This document shows, one piece after another, positions 33,251-42,067 of a stretch of 45,110 nt of DNA; the first letter of the stretch is position 1; each line of letters starts with the position of its first letter. This stretch comes from Actinomycetota bacterium. GTDB lineage: Bacteria; Actinomycetota; Actinomycetes; S36-B12; CAIYMF01. Under the pieces are notes generated by a model. It was not told the origin of the DNA and did not search any database. It saw nothing but the letters and a program-made list of their open reading frames with translations. The stretch lies in contig WLRQ01000015.1 of assembly GCA_009697815.1 (NCBI GenBank), positions 1 through 45,110 of the forward strand. Direction: 5' to 3'. A program made the translations under genes and the position numbers.

Positions 33251-34546
33251 GTGCTTTCCGCGTTCGCGTCGGCATTCCGCACGCCGGATCTGCGCAAGAA
33301 GCTCGTGTTCACCCTCGCGATCATTGGCCTGTTCCGGCTCGGGTCGGTCGTCCCGACGCCAGGGGTCGATTACAAGGCCATCCAGACCTGCATCGCACTC
33401 GTGCAGGACAACTCGATCTACGGCCTCATCAACCTCTTCAGTGGCGGTGCGCTGCTGAGGCTCTCGGTCTTCGCGCTCGGGATCATGCCGTACATCACGG
33501 CGAGCATCATCATTCAGCTTCTGACGGTGGTGATCCCGCGGCTGGAGTCCCTTCGCCAGGAGGGCCAGTCCGGTCAGGCGCGCCTGACCCAGTACACCCG
33601 CTACCTCACCGTCGGGCTCGCGATCCTGCAGTCGACCGGCATCGTGGCGCTCGCCCGTGTTCCCGGCCGGCTCTTCCAGGGCTGCAGTGCGCAGTTGGTG
33701 CCCAACCAGTCGATCCTGCTGATCCTGCAGATGATCCTGGTCATGACCGCAGGTACGGCAGTCATCATGTGGCTCGGTGAGAACATCACCGATCGAGGTG
33801 TCGGTAACGGCATGTCGTTGCTGATCTTCACCTCGATCATCGCCACGTTCCCGGGCCAGATCTGGCAGATCTACACGATCAACGGCGCGTTCACCCTCCT
33901 GCTCGTCCTGGCTGTGGGCTTCGCGATCATCGCCGCTGTGATCTACGTCGAACAGGCTCAACGGCGGATACCCGTGCAGTACGCCAAGCGCATGGTCGGA
34001 CGCAAGATGTACGGCGGTACATCCACCTACATCCCCCTGAAGGTGAACATGGCGGGAGTTATCCCCGTCATCTTCGCCTCATCCCTGCTCTACGTTCCGC
34101 AGTTGGTCATCCAGCTCTCGGGCAACCAGGGGGGTCTGGCCCAGTGGGTTTCCCGGAACTTCACGCGTGGTGACGAGCCCCTCTACCTGATCACCTACTT
34201 CCTGCTGATCGTCTTCTTCACCTACTTCTACGTCGCGATCACGTTCAACCCCGTCGAGGTCGCCGACAACATGAAGAGATACGGCGGGTTCGTTCCCGGT
34301 ATTCGAGCAGGACGGCCCACCGCGGAGTACCTCGACTATGTGCTCACCCGGATCACGCTGCCCGGAGCGCTCTACCTCGGTGTCATCGCGATCATCCCGT
34401 TCGTCGCGTTCGCCTTCCTCGGGGTTGGGCAGCGGTTCATCTTCGGTGGCACCAGCCTCCTGATCATGGTGGGCGTCGGACTCGATACCGTGAAGCAGAT
34501 CGAATCCCAGCTACAGCAACGCAACTACGAAGGCTTTCTCCGCTGA
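33251..34546 (+). CDS. secY: Preprotein translocase subunit SecY
   Basis: A 431-residue channel-forming subunit with about ten membrane helices. It has IGLFRLGSVVPTPGVD in the first helix region, GIMPYITASIIIQLLTVVIPRLE and the cytoplasmic loop YAKRMVGRKMYGG, with Arg/Lys residues for ribosome and SecA contact. The GTG start follows TGGAGGGG at 33241-33248. The plug segment follows helix 1. It partners SecE (6087-6350). The stop overlaps the adk start. Confidence 0.97.
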   Translation: MLSAFASAFRTPDLRKKLVFTLAIIGLFRLGSVVPTPGVDYKAIQTCIALVQDNSIYGLINLFSGGALLRLSVFALGIMPYITASIIIQLLTVVIPRLESLRQEGQSGQARLTQYTRYLTVGLAILQSTGIVALARVPGRLFQGCSAQLVPNQSILLILQMILVMTAGTAVIMWLGENITDRGVGNGMSLLIFTSIIATFPGQIWQIYTINGAFTLLLVLAVGFAIIAAVIYVEQAQRRIPVQYAKRMVGRKMYGGTSTYIPLKVNMAGVIPVIFASSLLYVPQLVIQLSGNQGGLAQWVSRNFTRGDEPLYLITYFLLIVFFTYFYVAITFNPVEVADNMKRYGGFVPGIRAGRPTAEYLDYVLTRITLPGALYLGVIAIIPFVAFAFLGVGQRFIFGGTSLLIMVGVGLDTVKQIESQLQQRNYEGFLR

Positions 34547-35109
34547 TGCGCATCCTTCTCATGGGCCCGCCGGGTGCGGGCAAAGGAACCCAAGCCGTGG
34601 TGGTTGCCGAGATCCTCAGCATCGCCCACATCTCGACGGGCGATATCTTCCGCGCCAACGTCGCTGGCGCCACCCCGCTCGGTCTCGAGGCGAAGCGCTT
34701 CATGGACTCTGGTGAGTACGTGCCCGATTCGGTCACCAACGCGATGGTCCGCGATCGACTCTCCCACCCCGATGCCACCGACGGCTTCCTTCTCGACGGG
34801 TACCCGCGCACGCTGGCGCAGGTGCACGAGCTCGAGGGCATGCTGCGTTCGACGGGTACCTCGATCGACAAGGTCGTCGAGATCACCATCGACACCGACG
34901 AGGTGATCACGCGCCTGGTTAAGCGCGCCGAGGAGCAGGGGCGCAGCGATGACACCGAGGATGTCATCCGTCGGCGCCAGGAGGTCTACGCAGAGCAGAC
35001 CGCACCCTTGATCAGCGAGTACGAGGCGCTGGGCATCCTTGTTCGGGTTGACGGCATGGGCTCGGTGGCCGAGGTCACCGCTCGGGTGCTCTCGGCCCTC
35101 GGCGTCTGA
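34546..35109 (+). CDS. adk: Adenylate kinase, short-lid form
   Basis: A 187-residue enzyme interconverting ATP+AMP and 2 ADP. The P-loop GPPGAGKGTQA is at residues 7-17; the AMP-binding part has ISTGDIFRANV and DGYPRTLAQ. The lid is short and lacks the cysteines of zinc-lid enzymes, as in mycobacteria. The ATG overlaps the secY stop as TGATG, and the secY-adk-map order is conserved. Confidence 0.97.
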   Translation: MRILLMGPPGAGKGTQAVVVAEILSIAHISTGDIFRANVAGATPLGLEAKRFMDSGEYVPDSVTNAMVRDRLSHPDATDGFLLDGYPRTLAQVHELEGMLRSTGTSIDKVVEITIDTDEVITRLVKRAEEQGRSDDTEDVIRRRQEVYAEQTAPLISEYEALGILVRVDGMGSVAEVTARVLSALGV

Positions 35110-35120
35110 ACGCAGGACCG

Positions 35121-35957
35121 ATGTTCCGCCGCAAGGACCGCGTCGAGATCAAGACCGATGCGCAGATCCTGCTGATGCGCCAGGCCGGGCTCGTCGTCGC
35201 CCGCACCTTGGAGGTCCTGCGCACGGCAGTCGGCCCGGGCATCTCGACCCGCGAGCTTGACGCGATCGCTGAGGACTCCATCCGCAGCCAGGGCGCCATC
35301 CCCTCTTTCCTGGGCTACCACGGCTATCCGGCCAGCATCTGCACCTCGGTCAACGACGAGGTCGTGCACGGGATCCCCGGCGACCGTGTTCTCCGCGACG
35401 GTGATCAGGTCTCCATCGACTGTGGTGCGATCCTCGCTGGATGGCACGGCGACGCTGCGATCACGGTACCGGTGGGCGAGGTCGACCAAGCCGCGGGCGA
35501 ACTCTCCAGGGTTACTCAGGAGGCGCTGTGGCGCGGTCTGGGGGCAGCGAGGGTCGGGGGCGCTCTGTCCGATATCGGACGGGCCGTCGAGAACTCGGTG
35601 CGCGCCGAGGCCGGGGGCGCCGCCTATGGCATCGTCGAGGAATATGTCGGCCATGGCATTGGGACCTCGATGCATATGGAGCCCAATGTGCCCAATTACG
35701 ACATTCCGGGCAAGAGTCTGGCCCTTGTGGCTGGTATGGCATTGGCCGTGGAGCCCATGGTGTGCGCGGGTGACCGCACCGTCCGCACCCTCGCGGACGA
35801 CTGGACGGTGGTCACGGTCGACGGCCGGCGCGCGTCCCATTGGGAGCACACCGTCGCATTGACCACCGCGGGCCCATGGGTCCTGACGGCCCTCGACGGC
35901 GGGGCGGAACGGTTTGCCGCTATGGGCGTGCACAGCCCTGCCGCTGGGCGCGACTGA
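35121..35957 (+). CDS. map: Type I methionine aminopeptidase
   Basis: A 278-residue metalloprotease removing N-terminal Met. The two-metal ligands are visible as Asp in DGDQVSIDCG, Asp in WHGDAAITV, His in GYVGHGIGTSMHM, Glu in ALAVEPMV and Glu in HWEHTVALT. The substrate His is in CTSVNDEVVHGIP. There is no N-terminal SH3-binding or zinc extension. The ATG has CAGGACC at 35114-35120. It is 11 bases after adk. Confidence 0.97.
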   Translation: MFRRKDRVEIKTDAQILLMRQAGLVVARTLEVLRTAVGPGISTRELDAIAEDSIRSQGAIPSFLGYHGYPASICTSVNDEVVHGIPGDRVLRDGDQVSIDCGAILAGWHGDAAITVPVGEVDQAAGELSRVTQEALWRGLGAARVGGALSDIGRAVENSVRAEAGGAAYGIVEEYVGHGIGTSMHMEPNVPNYDIPGKSLALVAGMALAVEPMVCAGDRTVRTLADDWTVVTVDGRRASHWEHTVALTTAGPWVLTALDGGAERFAAMGVHSPAAGRD

Positions 35958-35996
35958 TGATGTGTGGCGACGTACGGCGATCGCAAGATCATCGGA

Positions 35997-36027
35997 TTAC
36001 CGTCGAAGGCCGGTTCTGACGTAGACT
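35997..36027 (+). promoter_or_regulatory. Weak candidate promoter for infA and downstream genes
   Basis: TTACCG (35997-36002) and TAGACT (36022-36027) have a 19-bp spacer, slightly long, in the 201-base gap between map and infA. The same -10 occurs before rplN. A GCCGGTT/AACCGGC inverted repeat (36009-36015, 36032-36038) surrounds the -10 and may instead be a hairpin. Confidence 0.35.
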
Positions 36028-36158
36028 CCACAACCGGCTCATCGAGTCGCGACCAGTCACGCCCGGGGCCTGTTCTGACGAGCAGTTTCAGGCGGGTGTC
36101 AGGTCGCTCCCGGTAGGTCAGCAATCTAACGTAACCGATACGGATGAAGTGCGAGGAC

Positions 36159-36380
36159 ATGCCCAAAAAGGACGGTGCCATCGAGCTCGAGGGCACGATC
36201 ACCGAGTCGCTCCCGAACGCGATGTTCAGGGTCGAACTCGACAACGGGCACAAAGTGTTGGCGCACATCAGCGGGAAGATGCGGATGCACTACATCCGAA
36301 TCCTTCCCGATGACCGGGTGGTAGTGGAGCTCTCGCCCTACGACCTCACCCGTGGCCGGATCGTCTACCGCTACAAGTAA
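36159..36380 (+). CDS. infA: Translation initiation factor IF-1
   Basis: A 73-residue OB-fold factor binding the A site of the 30S subunit. It reads [20 protein letters not shown] and ends [12 protein letters not shown], nearly invariant in actinobacteria. The ATG at 36159 with GCGAGGA at 36151-36157 is preferred over an ATG 15 bases upstream that adds a non-conserved MKCED. Confidence 0.98.
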   Translation: MPKKDGAIELEGTITESLPNAMFRVELDNGHKVLAHISGKMRMHYIRILPDDRVVVELSPYDLTRGRIVYRYK

Positions 36381-36494
36381 AGAACGGCTCACGTCACCGC
36401 GCTTCACCCCGTGGGGACGAGACCGAACACTGTTGTCCGCCACTAGAGGCACGGGCGCGCACGCCGCCTGGCACGAGCACCCGTGGAGAGATCG

Positions 36495-36608
36495 ATGAAG
36501 GTCAACCCGAGCGTCAAGAAGATCTGCGACAAGTGCAAGGTGATCCGCCGTCACGGCCGGGTCATGGTGATCTGCGAGAACCCGCGTCACAAGCAGCGCC
36601 AGGGCTGA
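36495..36608 (+). CDS. rpmJ: 50S ribosomal protein L36 (zinc-binding form)
   Basis: A 37-residue protein, the smallest of the large subunit. It starts [20 protein letters not shown] and ends HKQRQG. The Cys-x2-Cys, third Cys and His make the C+ zinc ribbon. The ATG is preceded by GGAGAGATC at 36485-36493. It lies between infA and rpsM, its standard place. Confidence 0.97.
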   Translation: MKVNPSVKKICDKCKVIRRHGRVMVICENPRHKQRQG

Positions 36609-36617
36609 TCCACACCC

Positions 36618-36636
36618 CGGAGGGGATTCCTCTCCG
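36618..36636 (+). terminator. Small hairpin after rpmJ
   Basis: The arms 36618-36625 and 36629-36636 form an 8-bp stem with one G-U and an ATT loop, 9 bases after the rpmJ stop. It may be a processing or partial termination point in the 206-base gap before rpsM. The rest of that gap shows a TAAGGC at 36641-36646 but no confident promoter. Confidence 0.4.
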
Positions 36637-36814
36637 CAGGTAAGGCTCAGCACGGCGTTCACGGACGCACCAACAGCGATACCCGACCCCCGCGCAGCAC
36701 CTGTGCCGCGTATGGGACGTCACCCCCGGCCCGGAGGCCAGGGACCCACCTTCACACTGGTGGGACCGGTATCGCTGCCGAAACCTCCGGACGAACTGGA
36801 AGAGAGAATTCCCG

Positions 36815-37195
36815 ATGGCACGTCTCGTCGGCGTTGACCTCCCCCGCGACAAGCGGCTCGAGGTAGCGCTCACGTACATCTTCGGTATCGGAAAGACCCG
36901 CGCACTGCAGACGCTTGAGGCCACGGGTATCAGTCCTGACCTCCGCGTCAAGGACCTCGGCGACGAGGACCTGATCAAGCTGCGCGACTATCTCGATGCC
37001 AACTACAAGACCGAAGGCGATCTCCGTCGTGAGGTCGCCGCTGACATCCGCCGCAAGGTTGAGATCGGCTGCTACCAGGGAATCCGGCACCGCCGTGGTC
37101 TCCCGGTCCGCGGTCAGCGCACGCACACCAACGCGCGCACCCGCAAGGGCCCGAAGAAGACCGTGGCCGGCAAGAAGAAGGTCGGCAAGAAGTAG
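36815..37195 (+). CDS. rpsM: 30S ribosomal protein S13
   Basis: A 126-residue 30S head protein contacting the P-site tRNA and bridge B1. It has [27 protein letters not shown], the signature [26 protein letters not shown] and a Lys-rich tail. The ATG has GGAAGAGAG at 36799-36807. It begins the alpha group rpsM-rpsK-rpsD-rpoA-rplQ. Confidence 0.98.
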   Translation: MARLVGVDLPRDKRLEVALTYIFGIGKTRALQTLEATGISPDLRVKDLGDEDLIKLRDYLDANYKTEGDLRREVAADIRRKVEIGCYQGIRHRRGLPVRGQRTHTNARTRKGPKKTVAGKKKVGKK

Positions 37196-37270
37196 CAGTC
37201 CGACGGTCCTGCCCGGGCCCCATGTCCAGGCGACCGAAGGACCGATGACCTCAACCAGAACGGATAGTCG

Positions 37271-37678
37271 ATGCCTCCCAAGAGCCGTACGGCTGCGGGC
37301 GCCAAGAAGGTGCGCCGCAAGGAGAAGAAGAACATCGCGCATGGACATGCGCACATCAAGAGCACGTTCAACAACACCATCGTGTCCATCACCGATCCCA
37401 CGGGCGCGGTGATTGCCTGGGCCTCGTCCGGTCAGGTGGGATTCAAGGGCTCTCGCAAGAGCACGCCCTTCGCCGCCCAGCTTGCCGCGGAGGCTGCTGC
37501 ACGCCGTGCCATGGAGCACGGGATGAAGAAGGTTGACGTTTTCGTCAAGGGTCCTGGTTCAGGTCGCGAGACCGCCATCCGGTCACTGCAGGCCGCTGGC
37601 CTCGAGGTCGGAACCATCCAGGACGTCACCCCGAGCCCGCACAATGGCTGCCGCCCGCCGAAGCGCCGCCGAGTCTGA
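37271..37678 (+). CDS. rpsK: 30S ribosomal protein S11
   Basis: A 135-residue protein of the 30S platform by the E-site mRNA. The basic N-terminus precedes [22 protein letters not shown]. The C-terminal signature [18 protein letters not shown] is complete, including the Asn that becomes isoaspartate in some bacteria. It is 75 bases after rpsM. Confidence 0.98.
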   Translation: MPPKSRTAAGAKKVRRKEKKNIAHGHAHIKSTFNNTIVSITDPTGAVIAWASSGQVGFKGSRKSTPFAAQLAAEAAARRAMEHGMKKVDVFVKGPGSGRETAIRSLQAAGLEVGTIQDVTPSPHNGCRPPKRRRV

Positions 37679-37704
37679 CGCCCCGAGAGAGAGTCTGAAA
37701 CATC

Positions 37705-38331
37705 ATGGCCCGTTACACAGGGGCGGACTGCAAGCGCTGCCGCCGCGAAAAGACCAAGCTCTTCCTCAAGGGTGCGAAGTGCGAGTCGCCGAAGTGCCCG
37801 ATTGAGATCCGTCCTTACCCGCCCGGCCAGCACGGCCGTGGTCGGACCAAGGACAGCGAGTACCTGCTGCAGATGCGTGAGAAGCAGAAGTGCGCACGTA
37901 TCTACGGTGTGCTCGAGAAGCAGTTCCGTGGGTACTACGAGGAGGCCCAGCGCAAGCAGGGCAAGACCGGTGAGAACCTGCTTCGCATCCTCGAGACCAG
38001 GCTCGACAACGTCGTCTACCGTGCCGGCTTCGCCAAGAGTCGCGATATGGCCCGTCAGGTTGTCCGTCACGGTCACATCACCGTGAACGGCGCGAAGGTG
38101 GACATCCCCTCCTTCCGCGTCTCGGCCAGCGACATCGTCGAGGTCCGTGCCGCAAGCCGCGAGCTGACTCCGTTCGTCGTCGCTCACGCCGAACTTGGCG
38201 AGCGTGGCGTTCCGGCGTGGCTCGAGGTCATCCCCTCGCGGATGCGCGTGCTCGTCCACTCCCTGCCCGAGCGGTCGGTCATCGACACGCAGGTGCAGGA
38301 ACAGCTGATCGTCGAGCTCTACTCGAAGTGA
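37705..38331 (+). CDS. rpsD: 30S ribosomal protein S4 (zinc-binding form)
   Basis: A 208-residue primary 16S rRNA-binding protein. The N-terminus has [18 protein letters not shown] and CPIE, the four-cysteine zinc-binding form. The S4 RNA-binding domain follows ([19 protein letters not shown] and [17 protein letters not shown]). In other bacteria S4 represses the alpha operon. The stop is followed at once by a hairpin. Confidence 0.97.
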   Translation: MARYTGADCKRCRREKTKLFLKGAKCESPKCPIEIRPYPPGQHGRGRTKDSEYLLQMREKQKCARIYGVLEKQFRGYYEEAQRKQGKTGENLLRILETRLDNVVYRAGFAKSRDMARQVVRHGHITVNGAKVDIPSFRVSASDIVEVRAASRELTPFVVAHAELGERGVPAWLEVIPSRMRVLVHSLPERSVIDTQVQEQLIVELYSK

Positions 38332-38341
38332 CGTGAGTCGT

Positions 38342-38369
38342 CGGCACCAACCTTTCGGGGTTGGTGCCG
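38342..38369 (+). terminator. Hairpin between rpsD and rpoA
   Basis: CGGCACCAACC (38342-38352) and GGTTGGTGCCG (38359-38369) form a perfect 11-bp stem with a TTTCGG loop, 11 bases after rpsD. There is no T tract and the next gene is only about 60 bases on, so it may be an attenuator, mRNA stabiliser or processing site. Confidence 0.55.
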
Positions 38370-38431
38370 GCACCAGTTCCGCCTCATCCACGTACGGCGT
38401 CAAATTGCGGGCGCCACGGAAGGACAACCAC

Positions 38432-39445
38432 GTGCTGATTGCCCAGCGACCGACCCTCACCGAGGAGCCGGTCTCGGAATACCGCTCGCGTTTCATCATG
38501 GAGCCGCTCGAGCCCGGTTTCGGCTACACGCTCGGCAACTCGGTGCGTCGCACCTTGCTGTCGTCGATCCCGGGTGCCGCCGTCACCAGCATCCGCATCG
38601 ACGGTGTGCTGCACGAGTTCACGACGGTTCCCGGTGTCAAGGAAGACGTCACCGAGCTGATCTTGAACATCAAGCAGCTCGTCGTCTCCTCTGAGCACGA
38701 TGAGCCCGTTGTGATGTACCTGCGCAAGCAGGGTCCGGGCGCCGTCACCGCAGCAGATATCGCGCCGCCGGCCGGTGTGGAGGTTCACAACCCGAACCTG
38801 CACATCGCCACCCTCAACGGCAAGGGCAAGCTCGAGATGGAGCTCGTCGTCGAGCGTGGCCGCGGCTACGTCTCTGCCGTGCAGAACAAGCAGCCCGGAC
38901 AGGAGATCGGCCGGATCCCGGTCGACTCCATTTACTCCCCGGTGCTCAAGGTCACCTACAAGGTGGAGGCAACCCGTGTCGAGCAGCGCACGGACTTCGA
39001 CCGCCTGGTGATCGATGTCGAGACCAAGCAGTCGATGGCTCCTCGCGATGCCGTCGCATCGGCCGGCAAGACCTTGGTCGAGTTGTTCGGCCTCGCCCGT
39101 GAGCTCAATGTCGACGCCGAGGGCATCGACATCGGGCCCTCGCCCGCGGACGCCTTCGTCGCCGAGCAACTCTCGACGCCGATCGAGTCGCTGGACCTCA
39201 CAGTTCGCTCGTACAACTGCCTCAAGCGCGAGGGGATCCACTCTGTGGGCGAGCTCATCGGCCGCAGTGAGGCCGATCTGCTCGATATCCGCAACTTCGG
39301 CTCGAAGTCGATCGATGAGGTCAAGGCCAAGCTCGTGACCCTGGGCCTCGCGCTCAAGGACAGCCCGCCTGGATTCGACCCCACGACGGCCGTGAGTTTC
39401 TATGACGATGATGACCAGGGGTTCGCCGAGGACGAGCAGCTCTGA
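38432..39445 (+). CDS. rpoA: DNA-directed RNA polymerase subunit alpha
   Basis: A 337-residue subunit. The N-terminal assembly domain has [22 protein letters not shown] and [20 protein letters not shown] linker leads to the C-terminal domain, with [20 protein letters not shown] and [14 protein letters not shown], that binds UP elements and activators. The tail ends with acidic [13 protein letters not shown]. The GTG start is supported by CGGAAGGA at 38417-38424; the frame is open upstream through the hairpin and is not used. Confidence 0.98.
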   Translation: MLIAQRPTLTEEPVSEYRSRFIMEPLEPGFGYTLGNSVRRTLLSSIPGAAVTSIRIDGVLHEFTTVPGVKEDVTELILNIKQLVVSSEHDEPVVMYLRKQGPGAVTAADIAPPAGVEVHNPNLHIATLNGKGKLEMELVVERGRGYVSAVQNKQPGQEIGRIPVDSIYSPVLKVTYKVEATRVEQRTDFDRLVIDVETKQSMAPRDAVASAGKTLVELFGLARELNVDAEGIDIGPSPADAFVAEQLSTPIESLDLTVRSYNCLKREGIHSVGELIGRSEADLLDIRNFGSKSIDEVKAKLVTLGLALKDSPPGFDPTTAVSFYDDDDQGFAEDEQL

Positions 39446-39489
39446 CGAGCTGATCGGCCCCCCGACGCCCCCACCACCAGGAGAACGCC

Positions 39490-40044
39490 ATGCCCACCCC
39501 CACAAAGGGCCCCCGCCTCGGCGGCAGCCCGGCACACGAGCGGCTCATGCTCGCGAATCTCGCGACTGCGCTCTTCGAGCACGGCAAGATCACGACCACC
39601 GAGGCCAAGGCCAAGCGCCTTCGTCCGCTGGCCGAACGGCTCATCACCCACGCGAAGCGCGGTGACCTGCACGCGCGTCGTCGGGTGCTCGCCGTGATCC
39701 GCGACAAGGGGGTCGTCCACGAGCTCTTCGCGGAGATCGGTCCCCGCTACGCCACCCGTCCCGGTGGTTACACCCGCATCACCAAGATCGGTCCGCGCAA
39801 GGGCGACAACGCCCCCATGGCGGTCATCGAGCTTGTGGAGGCACTCGCGGAGGCGGTGATCGCCGAGGCCACCGGTGCCACCAAGCGCGCGGTGAAGGAG
39901 TCGGCCGCCGCGGCAGCCGCACCCGTCGCCGTCGCTGAGGTCGCTGAGGTAGAGGTCGCTGAGGTAGAGGTCGTCGAGACCCCCGCCGATGAGGCCCCCG
40001 CCGACGAGACCGCCGACGCTGAGACCACCGAGGACCAGGCCTGA
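39490..40044 (+). CDS. rplQ: 50S ribosomal protein L17 with acidic C-terminal tail
   Basis: A 184-residue protein. The core of about 120 residues begins [20 protein letters not shown] and contains the [29 protein letters not shown] signature. The remaining 55 or so residues are Ala/Glu/Val-rich and probably disordered, with an in-frame 15-bp tandem duplication (39940-39969) repeating VAEVE. The ATG has CAGGAGAAC at 39478-39486. Confidence 0.96.
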   Translation: MPTPTKGPRLGGSPAHERLMLANLATALFEHGKITTTEAKAKRLRPLAERLITHAKRGDLHARRRVLAVIRDKGVVHELFAEIGPRYATRPGGYTRITKIGPRKGDNAPMAVIELVEALAEAVIAEATGATKRAVKESAAAAAAPVAVAEVAEVEVAEVEVVETPADEAPADETADAETTEDQA

Positions 40045-40061
40045 GCGCCTCGCCTCGCATC

Positions 40062-40100
40062 CACGAGCCCGCCGACCCCTCCGGGGGCGGCGGGCTCGTG
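40062..40100 (+). terminator. Strong hairpin spanning the rplQ-truA junction
   Basis: CACGAGCCCGCCG (40062-40074) and its exact complement (40088-40100) form a 13-bp stem, with an inner CCCC/GGGG pairing. It starts 18 bases after rplQ, and its last three bases are the truA GTG start codon. It may terminate the alpha operon and sequester truA translation. Confidence 0.65.
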
Positions 40101-40940
40101 CGTCTGCGTCTGGACATCGCCTACGACGGCACGGCCTTTTTCGGCTGGGCGCGGCAGCCGGATCTACGCACTGTGCAAGGTGTCCTCGAGGCCGCACTTG
40201 CTGTGGTGCTGCGCGCCCCTGAATCCCTGCGCGTTGCCTGTGCAGGCCGCACCGACGCGGGCGTTCATGCTCGCGGCCAGGTGACCCACTGCGACGTGGA
40301 GCGTGATCTATGGGCCTCGATCCGGGCCCGCGGCCCGCTTGCCCCCCTTCGACGGCTCTCAGGGGTCCTTCCGGAGGACCTCCGGGTGTCCTCAGTGGCG
40401 ACCGCGCCGGAAGGCTTCAACGCCCGCTGGTCAGCGATCTCGCGCACCTACTGCTACCGGATCTCCGATGTGCCGGGAGGTCCCGATCCGTTGCTGCGCC
40501 ACCACGTTCTGCAGCATCCAGGCCATCGCGGCCTCCCGCTGAACCTCGATGCGCTGAACGAGGCCTCTCAGATACTGCTCGGGGAGAACGACTTCGCCGC
40601 GTTCTGCCGCCGCCGTGCGGGCGCAAGCACGATTCGCACCTTGCAGGATCTGCGATGGGAGCGCGATCCGGTGACCGGATTCGTGCACATGTGGATTCGC
40701 GCGGATGCCTTCTGCCACACGATGGTCCGCTCGATCGTCGGTGCACTTCTCCCGGTGGGCGATGGCCGCCGTCCGATCTCGTGGCCGGGACAGTTGCTGG
40801 CCGGCGCACGTCGCGATCCCGACGCCGAGGTTGCCCCTGCCTGGGGCCTGACCCTCGAGCACGTGGGGTACCCCGAAGATCACGAACTCGCGAACCAGGC
40901 GATGAGGGCCCGCACCTTCCGCGGCCCAGACCAAGATTGA
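40098..40940 (+). CDS. truA: tRNA pseudouridine(38-40) synthase TruA
   Basis: A 280-residue enzyme modifying U38-U40 in tRNA anticodon arms. It has RLDIAYDGTAFFGWARQP at the N-terminus, catalytic Asp53 in CAGRTDAGVHARGQV and FCHTMVRSIVGALL near the C-terminus. The GTG start gives the standard N-terminus, with its G-rich ribosome site inside the hairpin. The truA after rplQ order is conserved in many bacteria. Confidence 0.96.
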   Translation: MRLRLDIAYDGTAFFGWARQPDLRTVQGVLEAALAVVLRAPESLRVACAGRTDAGVHARGQVTHCDVERDLWASIRARGPLAPLRRLSGVLPEDLRVSSVATAPEGFNARWSAISRTYCYRISDVPGGPDPLLRHHVLQHPGHRGLPLNLDALNEASQILLGENDFAAFCRRRAGASTIRTLQDLRWERDPVTGFVHMWIRADAFCHTMVRSIVGALLPVGDGRRPISWPGQLLAGARRDPDAEVAPAWGLTLEHVGYPEDHELANQAMRARTFRGPDQD

Positions 40941-41053
40941 GCCTGCGACCCACGCGACGCGCGAGCGCCTCGGGGGTACGTGGTGCGAAGTGGGTCCTCG
41001 TGGTGACACTCTCGTGAACACGAGGTCGACACTCGAGGGACCTGGAGGCTCAC

Positions 41054-42019
41054 GTGCGAGTTGTGGTGGCACTGGGTGGCAATGCGTTGCAGCGACGGGG
41101 TGAGCCCATGACCGTCGAGAACCAGCGTGCCAGCGTCCGAGTGGCCTGCGAGGCCCTCGCCCCGGTGGCTCTAGAGCACGAGCTGGTGATCTCCCATGGA
41201 AACGGGCCGCAAGTTGGCCTGCTCTCGCTGCAGGCCTCGGCCTATGACGCGACGTCGAACTACCCGTTCGACGTCCTCGGTGCTCAAACCGAGGGAATGA
41301 TCGGGTACTTAATCGAGCAGGAACTCGGCAACCTCATACCGTTCGACAAGCCCATCGCGACGATCGTGACCATGACCGAGGTCGCTGCCGATGATCCGGC
41401 CATGGCGAACCCGACCAAGTTTGTCGGGCCGGTCTACGACCAGGCGCAGGCCAGTCGGCTCGCGGCCGACCACGGCTGGACAGTCAAGGCCGATGGTGAC
41501 GGCTGGCGGCGGGTGGTGCCGTCGCCCCTGCCCTTGCGGATCTTCGAGATCGGCTCGATCAGGCTGCTGCTGGAGGCCGGCACGGTGGTGATCTGCGCGG
41601 GCGGCGGAGGTATCCCCACGATGTACCTGCCCGAATCAGGAATCTCCTCACCGAACGACCGCAACCCGCGCACCCTGGTGGGGGTCGAGGCTGTGATCGA
41701 CAAGGACCGTTCGTCCGCCGTCCTCGCTCAGGAGCTTCACGCCGATCTCCTGGTGATCGCCACCGATGCCGACGCGGTGTATCTCGACTGGGCGACACCT
41801 ACCCAGCGAGCGGTCGTTCGCGCGTCGCCCGATGCCGTCGAGGCGTTCACCTTCCCCGCAGGCTCGATGGGTCCGAAGGTGGAGGCCGCCGCCGCCTTCG
41901 CTCGCTCGGCGCCAGGCAAGGTGGCGGTCATCGGTGCCCTATCCGATCTCGCTGAAATCCTGGCGGGGGCGGCGGGAACCCGGATTTGCACCGAGTACAG
42001 CGAGCTCATTCTGCGGTGA
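41054..42019 (+). CDS. arcC: Carbamate kinase
   Basis: A 321-residue amino-acid-kinase-fold enzyme transferring phosphate between carbamoyl phosphate and ADP, normally the ATP-forming last step of arginine deiminase or carbamoyl-based catabolism. It has [31 protein letters not shown], the subdomain around [20 protein letters not shown] and [15 protein letters not shown]. The length is normal. The GTG start follows CTGGAGG at 41042-41048. No arginine deiminase, ornithine carbamoyltransferase or transporter gene is nearby, so its carbamoyl-phosphate source is unclear. Confidence 0.93.
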   Translation: MRVVVALGGNALQRRGEPMTVENQRASVRVACEALAPVALEHELVISHGNGPQVGLLSLQASAYDATSNYPFDVLGAQTEGMIGYLIEQELGNLIPFDKPIATIVTMTEVAADDPAMANPTKFVGPVYDQAQASRLAADHGWTVKADGDGWRRVVPSPLPLRIFEIGSIRLLLEAGTVVICAGGGGIPTMYLPESGISSPNDRNPRTLVGVEAVIDKDRSSAVLAQELHADLLVIATDADAVYLDWATPTQRAVVRASPDAVEAFTFPAGSMGPKVEAAAAFARSAPGKVAVIGALSDLAEILAGAAGTRICTEYSELILR

Positions 42020-42067
42020 TGGGCGCGGTGGTGGGCCTATCAGCCGCGACGAGGGAGAATCCCTCGT

